A stretch of DNA of 10,322 bases, from the NCBI GenBank assembly GCA_009786675.1, contig WQRP01000007.1, forward strand, positions 12,552 to 22,873, written 5' to 3'. Source of the stretch: Treponema sp. (lineage in GTDB: Bacteria > Spirochaetota > Spirochaetia > Treponematales > Breznakiellaceae). A program made the position numbers and the translations under genes. The stretch's first letter is position 1; every line of letters starts with the position of its first letter. The notes below the pieces were generated by a model that worked only from the letters and a program-made list of their open reading frames with translations, did not search any database and was not told the origin of the DNA. Below, one piece after another: positions 1-6,128 of the stretch.

Positions 1-12
1 AACTAGGATTCG

Positions 13-834
13 CTACGCGCCCGACGCCACACGCGCCCTGGTGCCGCGCAGGAAATCTTCGACGGATATCGTCACCCTGGTTTTCAGAACCACGGCCGTT
101 TCCGCCAGCAACATGTACCCAAGCAGAACCACCGTAATCCAATAGCCCGAACCAAGATCGACGTGGATGGCCTCGTTGACGATCACGTGAATCCTGTCGC
201 CGATCACGTTAATAATCTGCGAAAGGCCAAGCAACGCGGCGAGCGAGCCAAGAGACTCTCCCAAGTTGCCAAAAAGCTCTTCCAGGCCGATTGCCAAAGT
301 GTCGATCGCTATTTCCGGCACGGCCAGGATGACGGGGCCGGCTATCACGAACAGGACAAAGGCCAGGGCCAGCAAAACCCGTTTGGCCAAGGCGAACTTG
401 CCGACGGCGGCAAGGACAAAAATCGCCAGCAGCAACGCCAGGGGTGCCAAGTACAAAACCGCAAACAGCTTTGCCAGCCGAACCGCGTCATACATCGTGT
501 CGATCAAACTGAAACCACCGGTCAATTCCGCCAAGTCATCCCGGCCAATACCAAGATCGTCCAGCAGGGCGAGGACGTCAAAATCGCCGGCCAGTTCCGC
601 CAAATCACCCTGGCCGACGCCAAGCCCGTCCGGCAGAGCCAATTGGATCGCCGGGGGCTCGGGCCTGTCGAAGATCGTGATAAGGCCCAGGCCATACGAA
701 TGATCCACGCCCAATTCGTGAACAGACAAGTGCGCGTTGATCGCGGGCCGCGTGTAACCGACCAATGCAATCGCGCACAAAACCATGAAGCAAAGCCTGT
801 AGCCGGGCTTTATTCTTGCAAATTTGGATAACAT
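13..834 (-). CDS. Polytopic membrane protein with a 23-residue tandem duplication, family unknown
   Basis: I do not recognise this 273-residue protein. It has an N-terminal hydrophobic segment (about residues 13-28, perhaps an uncleaved anchor), two closely spaced membrane spans (about 121-145 and 152-173) and a last span (about 231-250), so it should sit in the inner membrane. Between spans 1 and 2 is an acidic region carrying a direct duplication: residues 69-91 and 92-114 both contain the pattern L-G-[VI]-G-x-x-D-L-A-E-L, and the copies are still visible in the DNA near 530-650. The start at 834 is supported by GAGGAG five bases before the ATG. The stop is TAG at 13-15. It follows the LRR lipoprotein gene by 57 bases on the same strand, so the two may be cotranscribed. 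That link is inferred from spacing only. Confidence 0.75.
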   Translation of the reverse strand: MLSKFARIKPGYRLCFMVLCAIALVGYTRPAINAHLSVHELGVDHSYGLGLITIFDRPEPPAIQLALPDGLGVGQGDLAELAGDFDVLALLDDLGIGRDDLAELTGGFSLIDTMYDAVRLAKLFAVLYLAPLALLLAIFVLAAVGKFALAKRVLLALAFVLFVIAGPVILAVPEIAIDTLAIGLEELFGNLGESLGSLAALLGLSQIINVIGDRIHVIVNEAIHVDLGSGYWITVVLLGYMLLAETAVVLKTRVTISVEDFLRGTRARVASGA

Positions 835-861
835 TTTTACTCCTCTTTGGCGAAAGCACCC

Positions 862-881
862 GGCACCCGTTTCCGGGCACC
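862..881 (-). other. Short GC hairpin between two minus-strand genes
   Basis: On the minus strand an 8-base arm, a GAAA tetraloop and a matching arm fold together with two G-T wobbles. It lies in the 57-base gap between the LRR lipoprotein gene and the membrane protein gene. There is no T-run after it, so it is more likely an RNA stability or attenuation element than a full intrinsic terminator. Confidence 0.3.
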
Positions 882-891
882 GGATCGAACC

Positions 892-2262
892 TTATAAGGC
901 GGGGAATATTTGCTCGCCGGCATTGTTCACGACGCGGGCGTCGTTATTGGTTCTCCAGCCCGTGCCCCATCCGCCCTGCGCGGCGCCGGCGTTGGCCTCC
1001 GCCATAGTCACGAAGGGAATTTGTATCGTCTGTGTTTCGGTCCACCCGGCGAACGCGCTAGTGCCGACCGTGGTAACGCTTGACGGAATCGCCAGGCTCG
1101 AAACGCCCGTGCATTCGGCGAAAGCGAAAGCCCCTATGGAAACAAGGCCGGCGGGAAGCGCTATGCTCCTAAGATTCGCGTTTCCCTCGAACGCCCCGCG
1201 ACCGCCCCAATGCGCGGCGACGGTCCAAGTCGCGGCGACCCAGGTTCGCCCGCCGATCGTTTCCAGCGCGCTGCCTGGGGCAAAGGCCACCGTTTGAAGA
1301 GCCGGGTTATTGGCGAACAGGTTCGCGCCGATCGCGGTAACGCCGCTGCCAATGGTAATGCTGGTCAAAGGGTTGTTCGCGAAAGCGTTAGGCCCAAGCT
1401 CGGTAACGCCGTTTGGAATGACGACGGCGGCAAGTTGGTTGTTGGCGAACGCGCTGCCCCCGATCACGGTGACGCCGCCAGGAATCGTGACTTCTGCGAG
1501 TTGGTTGCCCGCGAAGGCGGACGAGCCGATATTGGTGACTCCCTCGGGAATGGCCACGCCGGCCAACTGGTTGTTGGCGAAAGCCCCCGCCGCAATGCTA
1601 GTAAGGTCGGCGGGAAACCTTACGCTGGCCAGAAGGTTGTTAGCGAAGGCGTTGTTCCCGATCTCGGCAACGCTGTTAGGAATTGTCACGCTCGTTAGCA
1701 TATTGTCCGCGAACGCGCGACTCCCAATCCATTCGACGCGGTTGCCTATGCTTAGCCTGTCGATTTGGTTGCCGGCGAACGCGCCATCCCCGATTCCCCC
1801 AACGCGACTGCCGATGCTTACCCTGCCGATCCGGTTGCGAGCGAACGCGCCGTCCCCGATCCACTCGACGCGGTTGGGGATCGTAACCCTGCCCAGCAGG
1901 TTGTACGCGAACGCGCCGTCCCCGATGGCGGTAACGCTTCGGGGGATGCTGACGCTCGCGATCTGGTTGCCCGCGAACGCCTCGTCATAGATAAGCGTGA
2001 CCCCGCGCGGAATCGTGACGCTGACCAGGTTCCTTTCGCCGAACGCCCCCTCGCCGATTTCCGTAACGGGCATACCGCGAATGCGCGAGGGAATCCTTAC
2101 CGCCCAAACCGATCCTGAGTGCCTAGTGATCCGCACCGAAACGCCCTCCACCGGCTCCGCCCTAAAATGCCTTTCCGGGTCACCGCCAGCGCATGACGCA
2201 AGCGCGAAACCCAGAACCGCCACCAGTAACAGGTAGGATATGACCCCTCTTTTTTTAAGCAT
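892..2262 (-). CDS. BspA/TpLRR-like leucine-rich-repeat lipoprotein
   Basis: This is a surface or periplasmic lipoprotein of the LRR_5 (BspA/TpLRR) type, a family linked to adhesion and protein binding. From the ATG at 2262 the product has 456 residues and opens with a lipoprotein signal: a KKR-type basic start, a hydrophobic core and the lipobox L-A-S-C, with the modified Cys at 24. About eleven tandem 22-residue repeats follow, each ending in a form of A-F-A-x-N and containing I-P-x-x-V-x-x-I-G. A more irregular stretch and two further degenerate repeats come next. The Trp-rich end (W-G-T-G-W-R) is typical of treponemal members. The frame is open to an ATG at 2328, but that start would bury the signal peptide; AAAGGGG lies just upstream of 2262. 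Repeats 3-5 share an unusual R-V-E-W-I-G/G-D-G-A-F variant, suggesting recent internal duplication. The ligand cannot be told. Confidence 0.9.
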   Translation of the reverse strand: MLKKRGVISYLLLVAVLGFALASCAGGDPERHFRAEPVEGVSVRITRHSGSVWAVRIPSRIRGMPVTEIGEGAFGERNLVSVTIPRGVTLIYDEAFAGNQIASVSIPRSVTAIGDGAFAYNLLGRVTIPNRVEWIGDGAFARNRIGRVSIGSRVGGIGDGAFAGNQIDRLSIGNRVEWIGSRAFADNMLTSVTIPNSVAEIGNNAFANNLLASVRFPADLTSIAAGAFANNQLAGVAIPEGVTNIGSSAFAGNQLAEVTIPGGVTVIGGSAFANNQLAAVVIPNGVTELGPNAFANNPLTSITIGSGVTAIGANLFANNPALQTVAFAPGSALETIGGRTWVAATWTVAAHWGGRGAFEGNANLRSIALPAGLVSIGAFAFAECTGVSSLAIPSSVTTVGTSAFAGWTETQTIQIPFVTMAEANAGAAQGGWGTGWRTNNDARVVNNAGEQIFPAL

Positions 2263-2308
2263 CTTGCGCCCCTTTGCGCTTACCGTCCGCCGACCTTTCG
2301 TGTACCAT
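2255..2308 (-). CDS. Possible 17-codon leader ORF overlapping the LRR gene start
   Basis: An ATG at 2308, seven bases after a strong GGAGG, opens a 17-codon reading frame. Its TAA (2257-2255) lies just inside the LRR lipoprotein gene, overlapping that gene's first codons by eight bases in a different frame. The LRR start itself has only AAAGGGG. This arrangement fits translational coupling, where ribosomes finishing the leader restart on the lipoprotein. The alternative is that GGAGG is a chance match. The predicted peptide is basic and resembles nothing I know. Confidence 0.35.
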   Translation of the reverse strand: MVHERSADGKRKGAQDA

Positions 2309-2359
2309 TTTGCGTCCTCCAAAAACATTTTTTTCCGCAGTCATACGAAAGCAGGTTAT

Positions 2360-2385
2360 ATACGCGGGGCGGTTGCCCCGTGTAT
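2360..2385. promoter_or_regulatory. Strong 11-bp-stem hairpin in the divergent intergenic region
   Basis: Arms at 2360-2370 and 2375-2385 pair over 11 positions (one G-T) around a GGTT loop. It lies between the divergent LRR lipoprotein and nuclease genes. If the possible minus-strand promoter at 2390-2419 is real, this hairpin would form the very 5' end of the LRR transcript, where it could stabilise the RNA. As DNA it could also be an operator shared by both genes. Confidence 0.5.
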
Positions 2386-2389
2386 TTCC

Positions 2390-2419
2390 GTAATATCCCC
2401 GCCGGTTTTACCCATGCAA
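2390..2419 (-). promoter_or_regulatory. Possible sigma-70-like promoter for the LRR lipoprotein gene
   Basis: Read on the minus strand, TTGCAT (2419-2414) and TATTAC (2395-2390) are 18 bases apart, a fair match to -35 and -10 boxes. Transcription would begin near 2383 and give a leader of roughly 120 bases. Short motifs like this arise by chance, so this is tentative. Confidence 0.25.
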
Positions 2420-2497
2420 AACCTGTGCGCCTCCCCCTGGCGTATATCGCGAACCCCGTTCTGGACAAACCCCGGCATTTGTCGTAAAGTGCGAACC

Positions 2498-3373
2498 GTG
2501 AAAGAAAACAACAACGGCGACGACGTACTGTCGCGCGCGGCCTGGCATCCGGCTTTTGTCGAAGCAATCAAAGAGGAGCTTGAGGAGTACTGGGACATAC
2601 TGGAGTTCCACGACGAGTACCAGCTTACCTCCGAGCCCCTGCGGATCGACTGCGTTATAATCAAAAAGGCGAAGGGCGCAATCGTAAGAAAAGACATCGC
2701 CGCCATCTTTCGCGGCGTGAACCTTCTGGAGTACAAGAGCCCAAGCGAAAGCCTGTCGGTGAACGATTTCTACAAGGTCCACAGCTACGCCACGCTGTAC
2801 GCGTCCCTGAACGACACCCCCGTCGCCGACATAACCGTGTCCTTCGTCGGAAGCCGTTACCCCAGGGAGGTAATCAGGCATCTTGAGGGCGAACGCGGGT
2901 ACACGGTTGAAAAAACCGCCCCGGGGATTTATACTGTAGCAGGATCCGTTTTTCCCGTGCAGCTCATCGACAGCCGGAAGCTGTCGGCCAGGGAAAACCA
3001 GTGGCTCAGGAACCTGCGCGCGCTCGGCACCAAAGAGGGCGTAAGCGTCATCAGAAAGATGGCCTCGCAGAAGCACAAGGTTGGCAAAAGGCTGAGGGCG
3101 TACCTGGCGGTAATAGCCAGGCACAACGCGCTCGCAGTACAGGAGGTAATAGACATGGGTGGCACAGCGGCAGTGGATCTTGAAACCGTTCTCGAAAATG
3201 CCGGCCTTATCGCCAAATGGGAGGCCCAGGGCGAGGTCAAAGGCAAAGCCGAACAGACAATTGAGATTGCACGGAAGTGTATCGAACACGGCTTTCCCAT
3301 TGATGCCGTCGTTTCGGTTACCGGGCTTGATCCCGAACGGGTGCGGGAGCTGGCCGGCGGGATATACCAATAG
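2498..3373 (+). CDS. Putative PD-(D/E)XK nuclease, Rpn-like architecture
   Basis: The frame is open from 2240, but the part before 2498 reads like non-coding DNA (Pro/Arg-rich, no family character). I place the start at the GTG at 2498, giving 291 residues. The N-terminal half holds a nuclease-like core: an acidic helix near residues 25-31, Asp51 in R-I-D-C-V-I, and Glu78-Tyr79-Lys80 in L-L-E-Y-K-S-P, matching the D...ExK signature of PD-(D/E)XK enzymes. After about residue 170 comes a basic helical region, a charged linker G-E-V-K-G-K-A-E and a C-terminal helical motif, I-A-R-K-x-I-E-x-G-[FL]-x-I-x-x-V...T-G-L, much like the tail of Rpn recombination-promoting nucleases. The family call rests on motifs alone. 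The ribosome site before the GTG is weak, and no plus-strand promoter is obvious. The gene diverges from the LRR lipoprotein gene. Confidence 0.75.
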   Translation: MKENNNGDDVLSRAAWHPAFVEAIKEELEEYWDILEFHDEYQLTSEPLRIDCVIIKKAKGAIVRKDIAAIFRGVNLLEYKSPSESLSVNDFYKVHSYATLYASLNDTPVADITVSFVGSRYPREVIRHLEGERGYTVEKTAPGIYTVAGSVFPVQLIDSRKLSARENQWLRNLRALGTKEGVSVIRKMASQKHKVGKRLRAYLAVIARHNALAVQEVIDMGGTAAVDLETVLENAGLIAKWEAQGEVKGKAEQTIEIARKCIEHGFPIDAVVSVTGLDPERVRELAGGIYQ

Positions 3374-3414
3374 ACCGGCGGCGGGGGGATGACGACGGCT
3401 TGCGGTCGCTCCCC
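2998..3414 (+). repeat. Direct repeat, copy 1 (3' part of the nuclease gene)
   Basis: This 417-base segment runs from codon 168 of the nuclease gene to about 40 bases past its stop. It recurs at 3493-3921, offset by 495 bases, becoming 507 after a 12-base insertion. Similarity breaks off sharply on both sides. Confidence 0.95.
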
Positions 3415-3492
3415 TTGAGATCCCTGTAAGGCAACCCCTGGTCCAAGATCTTCCAGCGGCAATCCTGGAATCGCCGCAACCTGCCACCGTTG

Positions 3493-3921
3493 TCAGTGGC
3501 CCAAGAACCTGCGCGCGCTCGGCACCAAAGAGGGCGTAAGCGTCATCAGAAAGATGGCGTCGCAGAAGCACAAGGTTGGCAAAAGACTTAGGGCGTACCT
3601 GGCCGTGATAGCCAGGCACAACGCGCTCGCGGTACAGGAGGTAATAGACATGGGTGGCACAGCGGCAGTGGACCTTGAAACCGTTCTCGAAAATGCCGGC
3701 CTTATCGCCAAATGGGAGGCCCAAGGCGAAGCCAGAGGCGAGGCTAAAGGCAAAGCCGAACAGACGATTGAGATTGCACGGAAGTGTATCGAACACGGCT
3801 TTCCCATTGATGCCGTCGTTTCGGTTACCGGGCTTGATCCCGAACGGGTGCGGGAGCTGGCCGGCGGGATATACCAATAGACCGGCGACGGGGAGATGCC
3901 GGCGGTTTGCGGTCGCCCCCC
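3493..3921 (+). repeat. Direct repeat, copy 2
   Basis: Second copy of the nuclease-gene 3' segment. It differs from copy 1 by a dozen or so substitutions within the coding part, plus 12 inserted bases in the Glu/Ala/Lys/Gly linker. The 78 bases between the copies (3415-3492) match neither copy and hold no gene that I can see. Confidence 0.95.
3497..3880 (+). pseudogene. Headless duplicate of the nuclease C-terminal region
   Basis: This fragment encodes the C-terminal 40% of the upstream nuclease, beginning at Trp169, and lacks the whole D...ExK core. The first ATG in frame (3554) would give 108 residues, but only a weak AGAAAG precedes it, so it is probably not a proper gene. After that ATG every single-base change I find against copy 1 is silent, except one Val-to-Ala in the linker next to the extra four residues. 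Two changes before the ATG do alter residues (Leu to Pro, Arg to Lys). That pattern suggests the copy once belonged to a working full-length paralogue that later lost its 5' part. It could also be made as a free helical domain. Confidence 0.8.
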
Positions 3922-3926
3922 GTTTT
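3886..3926 (+). terminator. Possible weak terminator behind the duplicated fragment
   Basis: A GGGG run and a CCCCC run flank a loop-like GC stretch and are followed by GTTTT. The same stretch behind copy 1 (about 3381-3414) lacks the T-run. The stem is imperfect, so this is a low-confidence call. Confidence 0.25.
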
Positions 3927-4088
3927 CTGGTTACAGGTTTAAGATTGCCCATCGCCTTTTCCATGCCCGCATCCCAAAACCAGAAATAAGCCGAATGCCG
4001 ATTTTCTCATTTTCCTCAATTCCTTTGCATTTTGCTTTTGTGGAGCATATCGTGCCTGTCTCTTTTGCACCCCATATCGATGCGTTTG

Positions 4089-5174
4089 CTACTGCGAAAG
4101 CCTGTTAAGCAGTCCCCTCGCTTCATCATTATTTGGATCTGTTCGCAAGGCAAGCTCAAAATCCGCTGCTGCTTTGTTTGAGTCACCTATTAAAAAATAG
4201 CTTTTGCCACGCTCTATAACAGCCGTTACAAACCCAGCAATTAACGCGCCATCATCAGACATGGTTTCAATTACACTAGACACAGTTTCAATAGGTTTTG
4301 TGAAATATGCAATTGCTTTGTCATATTCCTTATTCGCCTTATATGCGAAACCCAGTGAATAATGAATCACATCCATTATACGCGGGCTACTATGCCCATA
4401 TTCAAGAGCTTTAGTTAACTCCTCTATTGCCAAAGCATGAGATCCGTTAGCATAATAACCATTACCGAGTTTAAAATGTTTCCAAGCCATTTCATTCCCA
4501 GCGTCAAGAAGAACCTTGACTATTTCAGGGTGTTCTTGTATTGTCGCGACCTGGACTGCGGTATAACCGTCGTTATCTTTCGCATTGATATCCGCCCCCG
4601 CGGAAAGGATAGCCTGGATTATGCCCAATCGTCCTCTTTCTGCGGCAAAATGGAGTGCGGTCGTGCCGTCCTTGTCTTTCGCATCAATTTTCTTCACTGC
4701 GGGAAGAATAACCTTGGCTATTTCAAGTTGCCCAAGAATTATCGCAACGTGAAGCGGAGTAACGCCATCGCTGTCTTGTAAATCGGCATTCACCCCTGCG
4801 GCAATAAGAACCCTAGCTACCTCAAGGAATTCTTCCCCTTCCGCAAGAAGCCGGAGTGCGGTGGCACCTCCGGTAGATTCCGCATTGACATCCGCACCTG
4901 CGTCAAGGAGGATCTTGATTAATTCCATCCTCGCATTGCCTACCGCAAGGTGAAACGGGGTAAAGCCCATGTTGTCCCTGATATCGACATCCGCACCTGC
5001 GTCAAGGAGGGCTTTGGCGACATCCGGCCGCCCTTTGCCCGCCGCATAATGAAGCAACGAAAACCCCTTGTCGGTCTCCTCTTTCGCATTGGGATCGATT
5101 CCTTTCTCCAAGAGGGATTTTACATCCCCCAAAGGACCTTCTTTTACTGCCGTGAAAATTTCGGAAACGCTCAT
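4089..5174 (-). CDS. Ankyrin-repeat / TPR protein
   Basis: A 361-residue protein with no signal peptide or membrane span, so probably cytoplasmic and acting by protein binding. Seven ankyrin repeats of about 33 residues fill residues 1 to about 228. The clearest carry T-P-[FL]-H-[LV]-A or T-A-L-H-F-A-A and L-L-D-A-G-A-D-V. They are followed by three TPR-like helical hairpins, recognisable by G-N-G-Y-Y-A-N-G...A-I-E, G-F-A-Y-K-A-N-K-E-Y-D-K-A-I and S-Y-F-L-I-G-D...D-P-N-N-D-E-A. The frame is open to an ATG at 5216, but the ATG at 5174 has AAGGAG eight bases upstream and begins the first repeat, so I chose it. Adjacent repeats share near-identical DNA stretches around 4895 and 4990. It lies 57 bases after the small repeat gene and may be cotranscribed with it. 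Fused ankyrin and TPR modules are uncommon, and the partner is unknown. Confidence 0.88.
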   Translation of the reverse strand: MSVSEIFTAVKEGPLGDVKSLLEKGIDPNAKEETDKGFSLLHYAAGKGRPDVAKALLDAGADVDIRDNMGFTPFHLAVGNARMELIKILLDAGADVNAESTGGATALRLLAEGEEFLEVARVLIAAGVNADLQDSDGVTPLHVAIILGQLEIAKVILPAVKKIDAKDKDGTTALHFAAERGRLGIIQAILSAGADINAKDNDGYTAVQVATIQEHPEIVKVLLDAGNEMAWKHFKLGNGYYANGSHALAIEELTKALEYGHSSPRIMDVIHYSLGFAYKANKEYDKAIAYFTKPIETVSSVIETMSDDGALIAGFVTAVIERGKSYFLIGDSNKAAADFELALRTDPNNDEARGLLNRLSQ

Positions 5175-5231
5175 TTTTTCTCTCCTTATCCTTGATTTTT
5201 TGTGAGCCCAATTCAAACAGACATGTCCGAC

Positions 5232-5480
5232 CTAGTTGAACATCCAGTCGATGGAATAGCCCTTGTCGCTGTCTTTCATGATCTTTCCGCCACTGCCCAC
5301 CACGTAGCCGGTGTCGGAACCGCCTTTTTTTAGCTTTCCATCATAGCCAATGGAAAGATCGGTGGAGCTGCCGCCCTTATAGACATCGCCGTCTCTTACG
5401 TAGAAACCAGTGTCACAGCCACTCCTCATGATCATTTTTTTAGGATTCCCATCACCCACCGAAAAATTCGTACTCTCCAT
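5232..5480 (-). CDS. Small protein of four 17-residue repeats
   Basis: An 82-residue protein of no family that I can name with confidence. Residues 17-82 form four units of about 17 residues (17-33, 34-50, 51-67, 68-82) around the pattern K-x-G-x-D-T-G-Y-x-V-x-x-x-G-K-[IL]. Such Gly-rich, alternating patterns suggest a small all-beta fold with fourfold internal symmetry, perhaps a beta-flower-like domain. There is no signal peptide, and the only Cys lies in unit 1. AGGAAGG sits only two bases before the ATG at 5480, slightly close but usable. A broken second copy of both gene and leader lies at 7271-7466. The gene is followed by the ankyrin-TPR gene on the same strand. Confidence 0.7.
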   Translation of the reverse strand: MESTNFSVGDGNPKKMIMRSGCDTGFYVRDGDVYKGGSSTDLSIGYDGKLKKGGSDTGYVVGSGGKIMKDSDKGYSIDWMFN

Positions 5481-5526
5481 ATCCTTCCTTTTGTGTTTTT
5501 AGCCCACCGGCTGTTAAATAATTTCT

Positions 5527-5570
5527 GCCCAACGGACAGTATTTAAAATACCGATAACCTTAGTGCAATG
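5527..5570 (-). repeat. Spacer element B, copy 1
   Basis: Bases 5527-5557 match 7461-7491 at 23 of 31 positions without gaps, including the identical CAACGGACAG. On the minus strand the segment ends in CTGTCC-GTT-GGGCAG, a six-pair hairpin (one wobble) containing the heptamer GTTGGGC. The longer stem seen in the other two copies is not intact here. It lies directly upstream of the 17-residue-repeat gene. Confidence 0.55.
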
Positions 5571-5588
5571 TATCCCGGGTTCGATACA
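5569..5588. repeat. Small inverted repeat
   Basis: TGTATC (5569-5574) and GATACA (5583-5588) are perfect inverted arms around eight bases. It lies just downstream of the 16-residue-repeat gene on the minus strand. A GGTTCGATAC stretch inside resembles a tRNA T-arm but has no surrounding tRNA. Confidence 0.35.
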
Positions 5589-5622
5589 CACACGCCCCTG
5601 CTTATTTAACCTTCTACCAAAA

Positions 5623-5925
5623 TCATCGAAGGAGGCCGGACAGCAATGCCACGGCTGCCGCACCCAACTGAATGCTTGACGGCGAGCCGTCAACCCAGCC
5701 AACCCTACTACCGCTGACGCTATAGATTTCGCTGCCCCTAAGCTGTCCGATTCTTTCGCCGCTAACGGTATAGACATCGTTACCCCTGAGCTGGCCGATT
5801 CTGCTGCCGCTGACGGTATAAAAGTCATCGCCCCTGAACTGCCCGACCCTGCTTCCGCCAGGAGTAAAAACCTCGTCGCCCCTAAGATCCCCGACCCTGT
5901 TACCGCAAGTGTCCTTGATGTACAT
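5623..5925 (-). CDS. Small protein of five 16-residue repeats (beta-flower-like)
   Basis: A 100-residue protein. Residues 4-83 are five tandem 16-residue units with the pattern Y-[TS]-V-S-G-x-R-[IV]-G-Q-[LF]-R-G-x-[DE]. Each unit looks like a beta hairpin turning at Gly, as in the fourfold beta-flower domains of bacterial proteins. That assignment is from pattern memory and is modest. The last 17 residues (A-A-A-V-A-L-L-S-G-L-L) are hydrophobic and could be a short membrane tail or a packing helix. The ATG at 5925 follows AAGGAAGG by eight bases. Upstream is spacer element A with its hairpin, shared with the distant six-cysteine gene. A 104-residue frame overlapping on the same strand (5514-5828) is a shadow. 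Confidence 0.75.
   Translation of the reverse strand: MYIKDTCGNRVGDLRGDEVFTPGGSRVGQFRGDDFYTVSGSRIGQLRGNDVYTVSGERIGQLRGSEIYSVSGSRVGWVDGSPSSIQLGAAAVALLSGLLR
5677..5916 (-). repeat. 48-bp coding tandem repeat, five units
   Basis: Five 48-base units encode the 16-residue repeats. Units 2-4 are still close in DNA, for example the repeated ccgctgacggtata and gccgctaacggtata stretches, which points to recent expansion or conversion. Confidence 0.75.
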
Positions 5926-5940
5926 TCTTACAACCTTCCT

Positions 5941-5994
5941 TTACGGTTTTAATGTCGCCGCCGACGCATTCAAAATTCCCATGCGGGAATTATC
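5941..5994 (-). promoter_or_regulatory. Spacer element A, copy 1, with a 7-bp hairpin
   Basis: This 54-base stretch aligns without gaps to 7899-7952. The gene-proximal 39 bases agree at 30 positions. Its distal part is a perfect inverted repeat, AATTCCC-(4)-GGGAATT at 5974-5991. On the minus strand a GATAAT that could be a -10 box abuts this palindrome, so it may be an operator or the 5' end hairpin of the transcript. It ends about eight bases from the ribosome site of the 16-residue-repeat gene. Confidence 0.5.
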
Positions 5995-6058
5995 ATGATT
6001 CATCGAACACTAAACTGCAAATGTGGCAAAAGCCATTAGGTAAAACTGTTTGCCGCCA

Positions 6059-6111
6059 CGCCTTACTGCGCCAAGACCCAAAGGGTACACTATGCTGAAC
6101 GCAATAAGGCG
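6059..6111 (-). repeat. Nested inverted repeat behind the Sel1-like gene
   Basis: Outer arms at 6059-6070 and 6100-6111 pair over 12 positions (one G-T when read as minus-strand RNA). Inside them ACCC and GGGT (6076-6086) form a second small stem. It begins 18 bases after the stop of the membrane-anchored Sel1-like gene. No T-run follows, so it is not a standard terminator. Its nested shape resembles the spacer B hairpins. Confidence 0.6.
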
Positions 6112-6128
6112 CAAATTTAGTACGACTA

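Noticed and set aside
1310..1990. Regularly spaced repeats about every 66 bases, resembling a CRISPR or satellite array, and a 226-codon plus-strand frame over them
   Set aside because: The period is exactly 22 codons and encodes LRR_5 repeats on the minus strand. There are no unique spacers between constant repeats. The plus-strand frame is a mirror of the repeats.
2240..2497. N-terminal extension of the nuclease frame
   Set aside because: The 86 extra codons overlap the divergent LRR gene start and include a strong hairpin. Their translation shows no domain character, so GTG at 2498 is the better start.
2408..3964. A 518-codon open frame on the minus strand
   Set aside because: It is antisense to the nuclease gene and its duplicate, and its length comes from GC-rich codon bias plus the repeat. 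The plus-strand frame has the family motifs and shows silent-only change between copies.
5571..5590. A GGTTCGATAC stretch like a tRNA T-arm
   Set aside because: No acceptor stem, D-arm or anticodon arm can be folded around it.
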